A DNA stretch of 64,000 nucleotides, from NCBI GenBank assembly GCA_015067845.1, contig SVLT01000001.1:106938-170937 (forward strand). The letters run 5' to 3'. Positions 50,358-59,900 of this stretch are shown piece by piece. The first letter of the stretch is position 1; every line of letters starts with the position of its first letter. The position numbers were made by a program, and so were the translations under genes. The DNA is from Oscillospiraceae bacterium. GTDB lineage: Bacteria; Bacillota; Clostridia; Oscillospirales; Oscillospiraceae. The notes under the pieces were generated by a model. The model had not been told where the DNA came from. It searched no databases and worked only from the letters and a program-made list of their open reading frames with translations.

Positions 50358-51099
50358 GCTGTTTGAGATGTCCCATTTTAATACGGGTATCTCTGTTACC
50401 GCCTTTTCTATCCCCCATTTTGTATATATGGTGCTGATTTTCGGCGGCATCATCTGGACATGGTTCGCTTACAAAAATAAGGGTACTGAAGCGAAGGAAA
50501 AGGTTTTGCGCTTCCTTGCCTACGCATTGGCACTTTCTTATCTCGGCGATTTCTTTGTCCATGAATTTGTTTACGGCGGACTGAATACAGATAAGCTCCC
50601 CTTCCATATCTGCACTGTTCTCTGCCCTCTGGTTGCCATTTCCCAGTTCAATCATAAGGGCGATAAGATCAAAGAGCCCGTGGCAGTTCTGGCCGTCCTG
50701 GCCCCCATGATGTACCTGTGCTACCCTGCCAGCATCGGCAGCGGTGAGCCCTGGTGCTATCAAGCGGTGCAGACCATGTTCTACCATGGCGTGCTGATGG
50801 CCTGGGGTATCCTGAACCTTGCTTTCGGCGTGGTAAAGCCGGATATGAAGCACATTTGGAAAAGTGCTATATTGCTGGTGGGCATCACTCTGTGGGCCAA
50901 GCTTGGTAACATTCTGATGGAGCACAATTGGTTCTTCCTGGAAGAGGATGCCTTCTACATTGGCCTTGTAGCCAACGGCATCATACCCAAGTGGGTGCTG
51001 ATGATCGCCAATCCCATTATTTTCTTTCTGGCTGTCCTTGCCGTCTACGGTGTCTGCTATGCCGTCCGCGGCAAGGGCGCAAAACAGGCAGTGTCCTAA
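50338..51099 (+). CDS. YwaF-like (TIGR02206) integral membrane protein, copy 3
   Basis: 253 residues from the ATG at 50338 with CGGAGG upstream. Similar to the gene at 45098: the same MRELFF/MKELFA opening, FSIPHFVYMVLIFGGIIWTW, LPFHICTVLCPLVAISQFN (about 83-101), CYPASIGSGEP and YHGVLMAWGILNLAFG. It is much closer to the copy at 45098 than to its operon partner. About seven helices. Function unknown. Confidence 0.82.
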   Translation: MRELFFKLFEMSHFNTGISVTAFSIPHFVYMVLIFGGIIWTWFAYKNKGTEAKEKVLRFLAYALALSYLGDFFVHEFVYGGLNTDKLPFHICTVLCPLVAISQFNHKGDKIKEPVAVLAVLAPMMYLCYPASIGSGEPWCYQAVQTMFYHGVLMAWGILNLAFGVVKPDMKHIWKSAILLVGITLWAKLGNILMEHNWFFLEEDAFYIGLVANGIIPKWVLMIANPIIFFLAVLAVYGVCYAVRGKGAKQAVS

Positions 51100-51112
51100 C
51101 CTCATAAAAAAC

Positions 51113-51141
51113 GCTGAGCCAAGGATGATCCTTGGCTCAGC
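51113..51141. terminator. bidirectional terminator
   Basis: Stem GCTGAGCCAAGGA/TCCTTGGCTCAGC (51113-51125 with 51129-51141), loop TGA. Confidence 0.85.
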
Positions 51142-51147
51142 TAATTT

Positions 51148-52728
51148 TTATTTCAGATTCAGCCTTACGGGAAGCTTGCCGGTTGGCTGGTACACACCTG
51201 CAAGGACATCCAATGCATTGCGCTGGGACTGCTCAATACCGCCTATTCCGAAAATCACTCTCGGAACATGGGGAATGGCCTCCATTGCGTAGGGGTTACC
51301 AATATGAACAACAGCAGAGATCTTCTTCTGCATGGAGCGCATCACATTGATGATATGCTCGGTCAGGGATTCGCTGGCCCGGTAAGATCTGGTGGAAACA
51401 TAGGTCATGAAGATAACCTCGTCAACCTCACTTGCTGTGGAGCAGACCTGCTCCACCTGGGCGGCAGAGGGTAGCTGGTTGATGGGAATGACTGTTGCCG
51501 TGGGGTACTTCGCCAAAATATCCTCCTTCAACGCAAAGAACTGCTCAATATTGAACACGGTGCTGTCGCTGATCTCCATGCTCTCCCCACTCTCAAAGGA
51601 ATAGGGATTTTCCACCAAAACAGCAAACATCTTCTTGCTGTTCGGATTCAACGCCGGAGATACACCATCATCAGTAACGGCGCAGATGCTCTCTCTTCCG
51701 ATTCTTGTGATACATTCCTTATGGTAATCCGATAGTTCCGTGGCCGTCGCAGGCTTCAGGGTGCGGTTCTGGGCCTCGATAACACGGCGGACCGCCTCAT
51801 TCAGACGCTCTTCGGAGAATGCACCCTCCTGATAGGCACGCAGAAGATACTCGTAGGACTGCTTGAAGGGTGTACGGTAGTTGGGAAGGATCATGTCATT
51901 GCCGGCCTTGATGGCAATGCCGTAGCACTTTTCCTCGCCAAACTTCTGCAAAACACCCATCATAGCGAAGGAATCGGTCATGATGATTCCGTCGAAGCCT
52001 TCCTCTCTAACGATGGAAATCAGCTTCTCGGAAAGTGTTCCGGGGTAGGTTTCATCGATGTTGATGAAGATCGTATGATTGGTCATAATACCGCACAGCT
52101 GACCCTGCTCCATAGCATAGCGGTAAGGGCCGAAGACGGTCATCCGCAGATCATCCTCGGTAAGCTTAGAGAAGGTAGCAAACATATGCTGATCATCGGT
52201 AATATCCATACCGGCAGGCCAGTGCTTTGCCGTGCTAACCATGCCGTTATCGTTATAGCCACGCATAATTGCCGCTGCTATTTTGCCAGCAAACTCGGGA
52301 TTATCTCCAAAACTGCGGGGTACCTTGCACAGGCCATTACCGCCGACCAGGTCCACACAAGGACCCCACACAGTATTGAAGCCGCGATTCTTTGCCTCAA
52401 TTGCTGTTACGGTGCCGAACTGATAGGCCAGTTCCTCGTTATCCGTGACGGCAAGGGCCATCATGGACGGTATCATATACTCGCTGCCGGGAAGCCCTTG
52501 CTCCATATCCGCGCAGATGAGGATCGGATAATCCGCCGCATCAAGGATCAGCGCCACCTCTTCATCGGCAGTTGCCGCGTTGGGACGAACCTGCACGCCA
52601 CCAATGGCTCTTTTCCTGATCATATCCAGAACAAATTCCCGTTCCTCGGGCTCGGTGATGCTTCTTACAACAAAAAGCATACCGATTTTTTGTTCAACGG
52701 AAAGCTCGTTAATATCAATACATTTCAT
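51148..52728 (-). CDS. GH3 family beta-N-acetylhexosaminidase-like protein, copy 2
   Basis: 526 residues, cytoplasmic by lack of a signal peptide. GH3 marks: TAKHWPAGMDITDDQH (about 168-183, with the KH and D-x-H motifs of NagZ-type enzymes) and the nucleophile Asp in MTDSFAMMG (about 251). The C-terminal domain has AVVHIGNPYAMEAIP, near-identical in pattern to the copy at 37821. Here it stands alone with its own promoter, without nagA or kinase. Both probably act on amino-sugar glycosides. Confidence 0.87.
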   Translation of the reverse strand: MKCIDINELSVEQKIGMLFVVRSITEPEEREFVLDMIRKRAIGGVQVRPNAATADEEVALILDAADYPILICADMEQGLPGSEYMIPSMMALAVTDNEELAYQFGTVTAIEAKNRGFNTVWGPCVDLVGGNGLCKVPRSFGDNPEFAGKIAAAIMRGYNDNGMVSTAKHWPAGMDITDDQHMFATFSKLTEDDLRMTVFGPYRYAMEQGQLCGIMTNHTIFINIDETYPGTLSEKLISIVREEGFDGIIMTDSFAMMGVLQKFGEEKCYGIAIKAGNDMILPNYRTPFKQSYEYLLRAYQEGAFSEERLNEAVRRVIEAQNRTLKPATATELSDYHKECITRIGRESICAVTDDGVSPALNPNSKKMFAVLVENPYSFESGESMEISDSTVFNIEQFFALKEDILAKYPTATVIPINQLPSAAQVEQVCSTASEVDEVIFMTYVSTRSYRASESLTEHIINVMRSMQKKISAVVHIGNPYAMEAIPHVPRVIFGIGGIEQSQRNALDVLAGVYQPTGKLPVRLNLK

Positions 52729-52749
52729 AGGTATACCCCCTTTTCGACT

Positions 52750-52778
52750 ATACTAGCATATAGCAACCGGAAATGCAA
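52750..52778 (-). promoter_or_regulatory. promoter of GH3 copy 2
   Basis: TTGCAT (52778-52773), 17 bases, TAGTAT (52755-52750). Confidence 0.7.
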
Positions 52779-52920
52779 GTATTTTCTAAATCAAGCTAAG
52801 TAAATGCTTTGTACGGCATTTAACGTATTGCCATTGGTAGATTTCATAGACACTACCGCCCTTTCATAACTCTATGCTATCAGTTACCACAATGGATTTC
52901 AACCCTGCTTCGGCACATAC

Positions 52921-52949
52921 TTGCAAAAGTACAAGTTTTTTGTTATAAT
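52921..52949 (+). promoter_or_regulatory. promoter of trkA-trkH
   Basis: TTGCAA (52921-52926), 17 bases, TATAAT (52944-52949). Confidence 0.8.
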
Positions 52950-52982
52950 TATCAAATCAAACCATCGTATTCGGAGGTTTCT

Positions 52983-54338
52983 ATGAATATTATCATTGCA
53001 GGAGCCGGTAAAACCGGCCTGACGCTGGCCCAGCAATTGATCGCTGAGGGTCACGATATCACATTGATAGATACCAATAACCGTGTTTTGGAGTCCGCTG
53101 TTGAACGCCATGATGCTATGTCTGTTTGCGGCAACTGTGCTTCCAAAGAGGTCCTTTTGCAGGCCGGTGTAGAAGGCGCAGATCTGGTGATCGCCACCTC
53201 TGATGCAGACGAAGTGAATCTTCTGTGCTGCATGACCGCCCACGGCATCAACAGCAAGGTGCATACCATTGCCCGTATTCGGTCTCCCCAGTACGCCGAG
53301 CAGGTTATGACCATGCCGGAGATCTTTCCCCTGTCGCTGACAGTCAATCCGGAAAAGAGTGCCGCGCTGGAAATCGAGCGTCTTTTGAAGTTCCCCGGAT
53401 TTTTGCGCCGTGACACCTTCGCCAAGGGTCAGGTCGCCATTGTAGAGCTGCGCATTGAACAGGGAAACAAGCTGTGCAATGTACCGCTGAACGAGATGAG
53501 CGGTATCATCAAGTGCCATGTCCTGGTGTGCGCTGTTCTGCGTAACGGAGCTGCGATCGCTCCCAGCGGTAATTTCGTTTTGGAAGCCGGAGACCGCATC
53601 TTCGTCACCGCACCTACCGCCGATCTGGCCATCTTGCTGCGCAATCTGGGCATTGTCACACGCCGGGTGCGCAAGGTTCTGATCTGCGGTGCCAGCCGCA
53701 TTAGCTACTATCTGGCGAAATTGCTGGAAGACGATAAGATTGATGTAAAACTGGTGGACAAGGATTACAATAAATGCGTGGAATTTGCCACTTTACTGCC
53801 GGAAACTACCGTCGTTCACGGCGATTGCAGTAACCAGCAGTTTTTGAACGATCAGGGCATTGAGAATGCGGATGCGCTGTGCAGCCTGACCGGCATGGAT
53901 GAAACAAATATGCTGATCTCCATGTATGCTGGGTCCAACAATGTCCCTCAGGTGATCACCAAGCTGAGCCGACACGAAAACACCATCATGACTTCCCTGC
54001 CCCTTGGCAGCGTCATCAGCCCCAAGGAGCTGTGCTGTAATGATATTGTGCGCTATGTCCGCGCTATGCAGAACCAAACCGGTGCCGCGATCTCCGTTCA
54101 CTCCATCGCGAACGGACAGGCTGAGGCTGTTGAATTTCTTGTGGACAGCTCCACGAAATACCGGGATATGCCTCTGAAAAAGCTGAAACTGAAAAACAAT
54201 GTCCTGATCGCCAGCATTACCCACGGCGTGAAAACGCAGATCCCCAACGGTGACAGTATCTTTACCGAGGGCGATACCCTGGTGGCCGTCACCAGCGGCC
54301 GGGGCGTTTTGAAACAGATCAATGACATTTTTATCTGA
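52983..54338 (+). CDS. trkA: Trk potassium uptake protein TrkA
   Basis: 451 residues, the full two-repeat form. Each half has an RCK_N Rossmann domain (IIIAGAGKTGLTLAQQLIAE at the start; VLICGASRISYYLAKLL at about 238) followed by a TrkA_C ligand domain. It is the cytoplasmic NAD(H)/ATP-binding gate of the K+ channel protein encoded next. The CGGAGG site is upstream. The stop is 18 bp before trkH. Confidence 0.96.
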   Translation: MNIIIAGAGKTGLTLAQQLIAEGHDITLIDTNNRVLESAVERHDAMSVCGNCASKEVLLQAGVEGADLVIATSDADEVNLLCCMTAHGINSKVHTIARIRSPQYAEQVMTMPEIFPLSLTVNPEKSAALEIERLLKFPGFLRRDTFAKGQVAIVELRIEQGNKLCNVPLNEMSGIIKCHVLVCAVLRNGAAIAPSGNFVLEAGDRIFVTAPTADLAILLRNLGIVTRRVRKVLICGASRISYYLAKLLEDDKIDVKLVDKDYNKCVEFATLLPETTVVHGDCSNQQFLNDQGIENADALCSLTGMDETNMLISMYAGSNNVPQVITKLSRHENTIMTSLPLGSVISPKELCCNDIVRYVRAMQNQTGAAISVHSIANGQAEAVEFLVDSSTKYRDMPLKKLKLKNNVLIASITHGVKTQIPNGDSIFTEGDTLVAVTSGRGVLKQINDIFI

Positions 54339-54356
54339 ACATAATGGGAGTACATT

Positions 54357-55823
54357 ATGAACTTTAAGATGATGGGGCGTTTCATCGCCCAGATTATCAC
54401 CATTGAGGCCGCTTTTATGCTGCCCGCGTTAGGAATCAGCCTGTTTTCCGGTGAATCCGCAGCTGCAAGCGGCTTTGTGTATACCATCGGCATCATTTTG
54501 GCATTGGCTGTGCTGTTATTCGCCCTTTGCCGTAGAGCCGGAAAGGTTTTCAGTGCCAGAGAAGGTTTGGTGTGCGTAGCTCTGGGCTGGGCAAGCCTGA
54601 GTATTTTAGGTTGTCTCCCCTTTTACTTTTCCGGCGCAATTCCCAATTTTATGGACGCCCTGTTTGAAGCTGTATCCGGCTTTACCACCACCGGCTCTTC
54701 CATTTTACGAGATGTCGAGGTGCTGCCGAAGGGTCTTCTGTACTGGCGCAGCTTCAGCCACTGGCTGGGCGGCATGGGTGTACTGGTGTTTCTGCTGGCC
54801 ATTGCCCCCGCAGGCGACGGAGACAACGGCTTCACCATGCACCTGCTTCGCGCAGAAAGCCCCGGCCCGGATGTGGGTAAGCTGGTGCCGAAAATGCGGC
54901 AAACAACGCTGATCCTCTACCTCATCTATGTTGGAATGACCGTTCTTAATGTGATCTTCCTCCTGTGCGGCGGCATGGATTTCTTTGAATCTCTGTGTAC
55001 CGCTTTTGGCACTGCCGGCACCGGTGGCTTTGGCATTAAGAACGACTCTCTTGCTTCTCACAGTCCCTATATTCAATGGGTCACAACCATCTTTATGTTC
55101 CTGTTCGGTGTGAATTTCAGCTGTTACTACTTGTTGCTGATGCGCCAGGTAAAAGCTGTGTTCCGGGACGATGAATTGCGACTGTATATTGGCCTGGCCC
55201 TTGCCTGTGTCGTGTTCATAACGCTGAATGTTTGGATTAGCATGCGCGATGCTTACAACACCTTGGAAGAAACCATTCGCCATGCCGCTTTTCAGGTCAG
55301 TTCCATTATGACGACCACCGGCTATGCCACCACGGATTTTGATCTCTGGCCCGCCCTGAGCAAAGGCCTTTTGATGATGCTGATGGTGGTTGGCGCCTGT
55401 GCCGGATCCACCGGCGGCGGAATCAAATGCGGCCGGGTACTGCTTCTTTTCAAGAGTCTGCGGCGAAACATTCGACAAGTGCTGAATCCCCGAACTGTAC
55501 GGGTCGTGCGTAACAACGGCAAGGTTGTAGATGAAAAGATACTTGCCAACACCAATGCCTATCTTGCCGCCTATGTCATCGTAATTATCATCAGTTATCT
55601 GCTGATTTCTATGGACGGTTTCTCCGTTGGAACCAATCTGACCGCGGTGCTGGCGTGCTTTAACAATATCGGTCCGGGTCTGGAAGCTGTGGGTCCAACC
55701 TGCAATTTTGCGGATTACAGCACATTCAGCAAACTGGTTTTATCCGTTTGTATGCTGGCAGGCCGTCTGGAAATCTTCCCGATCTTGGTCCTGTTCTCAC
55801 GCAGCACCTGGAAAAAGAGATAA
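54357..55823 (+). CDS. trkH: Trk potassium uptake protein TrkH
   Basis: 488 residues, polytopic. K+ selectivity-loop segments are SGFTTTGSSIL (about 108-118), GTAGTGGFGIK (about 220-230), SIMTTTGYATTDF (about 318-330) and NNIGPGLEAVGPT (about 439-451), the four pore loops of the Trk/Ktr/HKT fold. Together with TrkA it forms a K+ uptake system. A terminator follows. Confidence 0.96.
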   Translation: MNFKMMGRFIAQIITIEAAFMLPALGISLFSGESAAASGFVYTIGIILALAVLLFALCRRAGKVFSAREGLVCVALGWASLSILGCLPFYFSGAIPNFMDALFEAVSGFTTTGSSILRDVEVLPKGLLYWRSFSHWLGGMGVLVFLLAIAPAGDGDNGFTMHLLRAESPGPDVGKLVPKMRQTTLILYLIYVGMTVLNVIFLLCGGMDFFESLCTAFGTAGTGGFGIKNDSLASHSPYIQWVTTIFMFLFGVNFSCYYLLLMRQVKAVFRDDELRLYIGLALACVVFITLNVWISMRDAYNTLEETIRHAAFQVSSIMTTTGYATTDFDLWPALSKGLLMMLMVVGACAGSTGGGIKCGRVLLLFKSLRRNIRQVLNPRTVRVVRNNGKVVDEKILANTNAYLAAYVIVIIISYLLISMDGFSVGTNLTAVLACFNNIGPGLEAVGPTCNFADYSTFSKLVLSVCMLAGRLEIFPILVLFSRSTWKKR

Positions 55824-55836
55824 TATTACAAACAAG

Positions 55837-55866
55837 AACCCCTTGGTTTTCAAAAACCAAGGGGTT
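55837..55866. terminator. bidirectional terminator behind trkH
   Basis: AACCCCTTGGTTT/AAACCAAGGGGTT (55837-55849 with 55854-55866), loop TCAA. Confidence 0.85.
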
Positions 55867-55871
55867 TTATA

Positions 55872-56762
55872 TTACTGCAATTTGAGCTCTTCCATGATTT
55901 CTTCACACTCGGTCATATTCTTGACATGAGTGAAAATTTCAGCCAGTCTGTCCACGGAAAGCTTCAAATACGCTTCACCGATGGTGGCTGTACAACCAAT
56001 GGGTGCGAAGCCACCGTATGCATTCGGATAGTTTGCAAGCCAGGTAGCATAGGTGGAAATTCCATACTCTGCGGGGAAAGCCAACTTATGGGCGCTGCTG
56101 CCATCCTCGGCATCAAATCTGTCCGGTGCGACAAGATGTGGATGCGTGCCGTAGGTAAGTGCAGTTTCCTTGAAATCTGCATGACCGCCGCCGGTGCCGG
56201 TTTCCGCAAACTTCGCCAGGGTTTTCTTGTCTTCCTCTGTGAGCATGGAGAAGTATTCCGGATCGGCCTTTGCCGCTTCCAGGACATTGCCGGGTTCGAG
56301 CTGCTTTGCAAAGTCATAGGCCTTGCAGAACATGGTCATGTAGTTCTTTTTCTTATAGAACTGGGAACGGGTAAAGAAGCCGGCCAGATTAGCATTGCCG
56401 CCGTGAGAGGTGCAAAGCAAGATCTTGGTAAATCCGTTTCTTGCAATCTCGTCACACAACTCTTCCAGAACAGTCAAGAGCGTGGTGGGATTCATTCCGA
56501 TAAAGCCGTACTTGTGGGTTTTATCCGGATTTTCAAAGGAGTGGGCAGAGGACACATCTCCAAGCCACATGGTAGTGGGGAACATCATAACACCGGCCTT
56601 TTCAGAAGCCAGCTCCACCACCTTGTCCCCTTTCAGAGAGTCCGTACCAACGGGCAGGTGCTGACCGTGCTTTTCCAGGCAACCCAGGCACATAACGCAA
56701 AGTCCGCCGGACTCTTTTATGGCGCCCTTAAACTCTTCTTCTCTGAGATTTTCCCATTTCAT
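55872..56762 (-). CDS. creatininase-family amidohydrolase
   Basis: 296 residues. Metal-site motifs of the family: CLGCLEKHGQHLPVGTDSL (about 26-44; Glu, His, Asp) and CTSHGGNANL (about 118-127; His). The central insertion (about 140-195) is charged. Family members include creatininase, MftE-like peptidases and FAPy deformylases; no mycofactocin or other guiding context exists here, so the substrate is open. Monocistronic. Confidence 0.88.
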   Translation of the reverse strand: MKWENLREEEFKGAIKESGGLCVMCLGCLEKHGQHLPVGTDSLKGDKVVELASEKAGVMMFPTTMWLGDVSSAHSFENPDKTHKYGFIGMNPTTLLTVLEELCDEIARNGFTKILLCTSHGGNANLAGFFTRSQFYKKKNYMTMFCKAYDFAKQLEPGNVLEAAKADPEYFSMLTEEDKKTLAKFAETGTGGGHADFKETALTYGTHPHLVAPDRFDAEDGSSAHKLAFPAEYGISTYATWLANYPNAYGGFAPIGCTATIGEAYLKLSVDRLAEIFTHVKNMTECEEIMEELKLQ

Positions 56763-56876
56763 AGTATACTCTCCTCTAAATCAAAAAACTGAATTGTATA
56801 CCGTCACTCGGTGCTCTTTATTATACAACAAATACTTCTGTCTTTCAACGAATTTTCCGCCTTTTAGAAAAGAAAA

Positions 56877-56907
56877 TGCCGTGAGCAAAAAAGTTTTGCT
56901 CACGGCA
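56877..56907 (-). terminator. terminator of the large lyase gene
   Basis: Stem TGCCGTGAGCAAAA/TTTTGCTCACGGCA (56877-56890 with 56894-56907). Confidence 0.85.
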
Positions 56908-56930
56908 AAAAGGTTTTGTTGGTCTTTCGC

Positions 56931-59900
56931 TTATTTTGCGTTTCTCTTCCTAATTTTGACCAAAACGATCACCAGCGCTGCCGCGCCAACAATGGCCACA
57001 GCCACGATGACAATGATGATCCAGGAGTTATCTGCCTTCTCCTCTTCCACCAGCTTACCGTCGATGGTCACTTCCAGAACATTGCCATCCTTGTCGTACT
57101 TGGTCACACGGACGCTGCCGTCTTCCAGATGCTCTTCCAGAACAGAAGTACCATCTGCATGGACAGTCTGTACGGAGGTCAGCTTGTTGGCGGTGTAGAC
57201 GGTGGTCACCACGCTGCCGTCAGCATTGTAGACCACTTCTTCACGGTTGCCGCCCTTGGTGCGAGTGATCTTGCTGAGCAGCTTGCCGTTTTCGTCGTAG
57301 GTCTCCTCAACACGTCTGCCATCGTTGTACATGGTAGTAACAGCAAGGACATTGCCGTTTACACCGTACTTGGTGGTAACAGTCTTGTCATCCAGATACT
57401 GAGCAACTGTCTTGGAGCCGTCGGGGTAATCCATGGTCATTTCCAGGTACTCGCCCCGCTTGTCGGTAACCAATGTGGAGATACTGCCGTCCAACTGATA
57501 GGTAACGGTGGTCAGATTCCCGTTGGGGTGTTCAATTTCGATCTTGCTGATGTTGCCGATCAGGTCGTGGGTGGTGATCTGCCAGGAGCCATCTTCCAGC
57601 AATTCCTCACGGATAAGAACCTTTGTCAACGGATCGAAATAGGCATCGAGCTTCAACTGGCCGTCCTCGTACAGATATGCTGTTCCGTCGACGCCTTCCC
57701 AAATCTTATAAATGATCTCGCCGTTTGCATCGTAAATGGTCTTGCCTTCGCCGCCTTCGTTACCCCAGAGGTATTCAACGGCATTCTTCACATACAGTAC
57801 CACGGTGTGAGTGCCGGCAGGCACGGAAATTTTGGCCATCTTGCCATCCAGGCTGTACTCGACACTCTTGCCGTCCACAGTCGCGCCCAAGATCTTATAG
57901 GGAGCGTACAGAGAGATGGACTGCTCTTTGTCCGTAGTGACGGCATACTTTGCCTTGCCGCGGAAGTCCGCAGAGACGGTCGCCGCGCTGGATGCTTTCA
58001 CCAATGTCTTACCGTCAAAGGTCAGGGATGTACCGGTGATCAAGGTAAAGCCTTCCATGTAGCCGTCTTCCATCACGCCAATGATCGCAGCCTGCTCGCC
58101 GTTTGTGGTCACGCCGCCGGCGGTGATCTTACCGGTTCCTCTGTTGTGGAGAACAATGTCGTAATTGTTCACGGTGTGGAAGATCTTTGCACCCAGAACC
58201 TTGTCGGTATCATAAACTTCCTGGGTGTAGATAGGAGCATCCGGCATCTCACGCTCTGTTGCAAAGGTCAGAGATGCCACGGAGATCAGTGCACCGATAC
58301 TCTTGGGGTTGACACCCACCAGTTCCAGCCTCAGCATATGTTCACCGGCAGCAACCTCACGCTTGCCCAGGTTCAGTTCATGGGTATAGACCGATTCATC
58401 GTAACCGTCATAGGTGGTAATGAGTTCATCGTCAATGAAGATCTTATAAATACCGTAGTTATACGACTTTGCGATTTTCAACATCAGATCATACGTACCG
58501 CTTTCATCCAAAGTGAAGGGCAGTTCGATCCAATCTCCCACACTCTGTCCGCGGAAGAAGTACAGTGCGTTGCCGCTTGCCGTAACGGACTTGGTAATGA
58601 CGGAGTCGTTAGAGGAAGTCTTATAGGCGACTAGATCAGGGGTATTCAGCAACTGCAGGAAGGAGAAGGACTCATCCAGCTCAATGCCGTAGGGCTTGGT
58701 AAGGATGGTCATGTACTGCTGGGACTTATTCTTGCCGCTGTCCGCCTGCAGCACGGGACCGCCGTCCTCATAGGTCACAGCCTCAATGTTCATCTTTTCC
58801 TTGCTGACAAATTCTGCGAAGATGTAGCCGTTGCTGCCGTAAACCGCAACCTTGTTACCCTTATTTACACCCTCGGCCATTGCATTGCCGTCGACAGTAA
58901 TATCCTTCCATCCGCCGGTGTTCAGGTTGAAATCGTAAACACGCTCGGTATCGGAGGCCATTTCGTCAATGATGATGTAGTAGGGTCTGTCGCCGTGGTT
59001 GATCATGATGGTGTGACGGTCCCACTGGGTCAGCAGACCTTCGGCATAGGCGCCGGGAGCGCTGCCGGAGAACTGACCGTACAACTGCGCGTCCACCACA
59101 GATTCCAATGTGCCCTGGCCCTTTACAGTCTGCCATTGGCCGTCCACGAGGATGATGTTGTGGCCCTGCTGCTCGTCGAAGCCCTCAGACAGGTTGGAGT
59201 AACCCGGGTCAACAGCAGGCCACAGATCGTCCGTAAAGAGCTGGAACGACAACTGGTCGTACTGACCGTGACCGGAAGCGGAGTTATTACCGACGATGTA
59301 GAGCATCAGGTCGCCATCATCCCAACCGGTACGCAGGCCGCCATAGCCCACCCGTTCCACATAAGCAACATAGTCATTCTCCGTAGGCTCGGTGATCACC
59401 GGCTCATAGTCAGCATACAGCAGGACCTTGAAATAGTCGGTATCCAGGCCCATCTTCTGCAGGTAGTAACCTGCCTTGCCGTCGCCGTTATTCCGGTTCA
59501 GCATCAACATGGTGGTCTTAAAATACCGTCCGGTTGCGTGGCTGTCCGAATATACGGGGAACTGTTTGATTTCACCGGGGGACAGGAAATCTACGACCCA
59601 GTCAACCAAAATCTCGCTGAAATAAGGGTGTTCCAGCAAACCCGTCCGGCCGGTGACCCGCAGAAGACTGTCCATACCCATGGCCAGCTCTTCTAAGGAC
59701 AGGCTGGTATAAGAGTAACCCTCGTTTTCAGACTCCGTATACCGCGCATCCAGGAAGGCATTTGCAAAGGCATAGCCCCGATCCAGATACTTGCTCAGTT
59801 CATCCTTGTTGTCTTCATTGATAACCGCCAGTGTACCCAGCAGTACGGCAGAACAGCGCATCAGGAATTTGTTGTGCCATGTCTGTCTTCTAGGACCGGT

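Larger units (their letters stand above)
52740..52982. other. divergent intergenic region between GH3 copy 2 and trkA
   Basis: 240 bp holding two outward promoters. No riboswitch of a known class (for example a c-di-AMP element, which would suit trkA) is recognisable between them. Confidence 0.5.

Noticed and set aside
56916..58634. 572-residue plus-strand open frame
   Set aside because: It is the antisense of the large lyase gene, and similar long antisense frames run along that whole gene.
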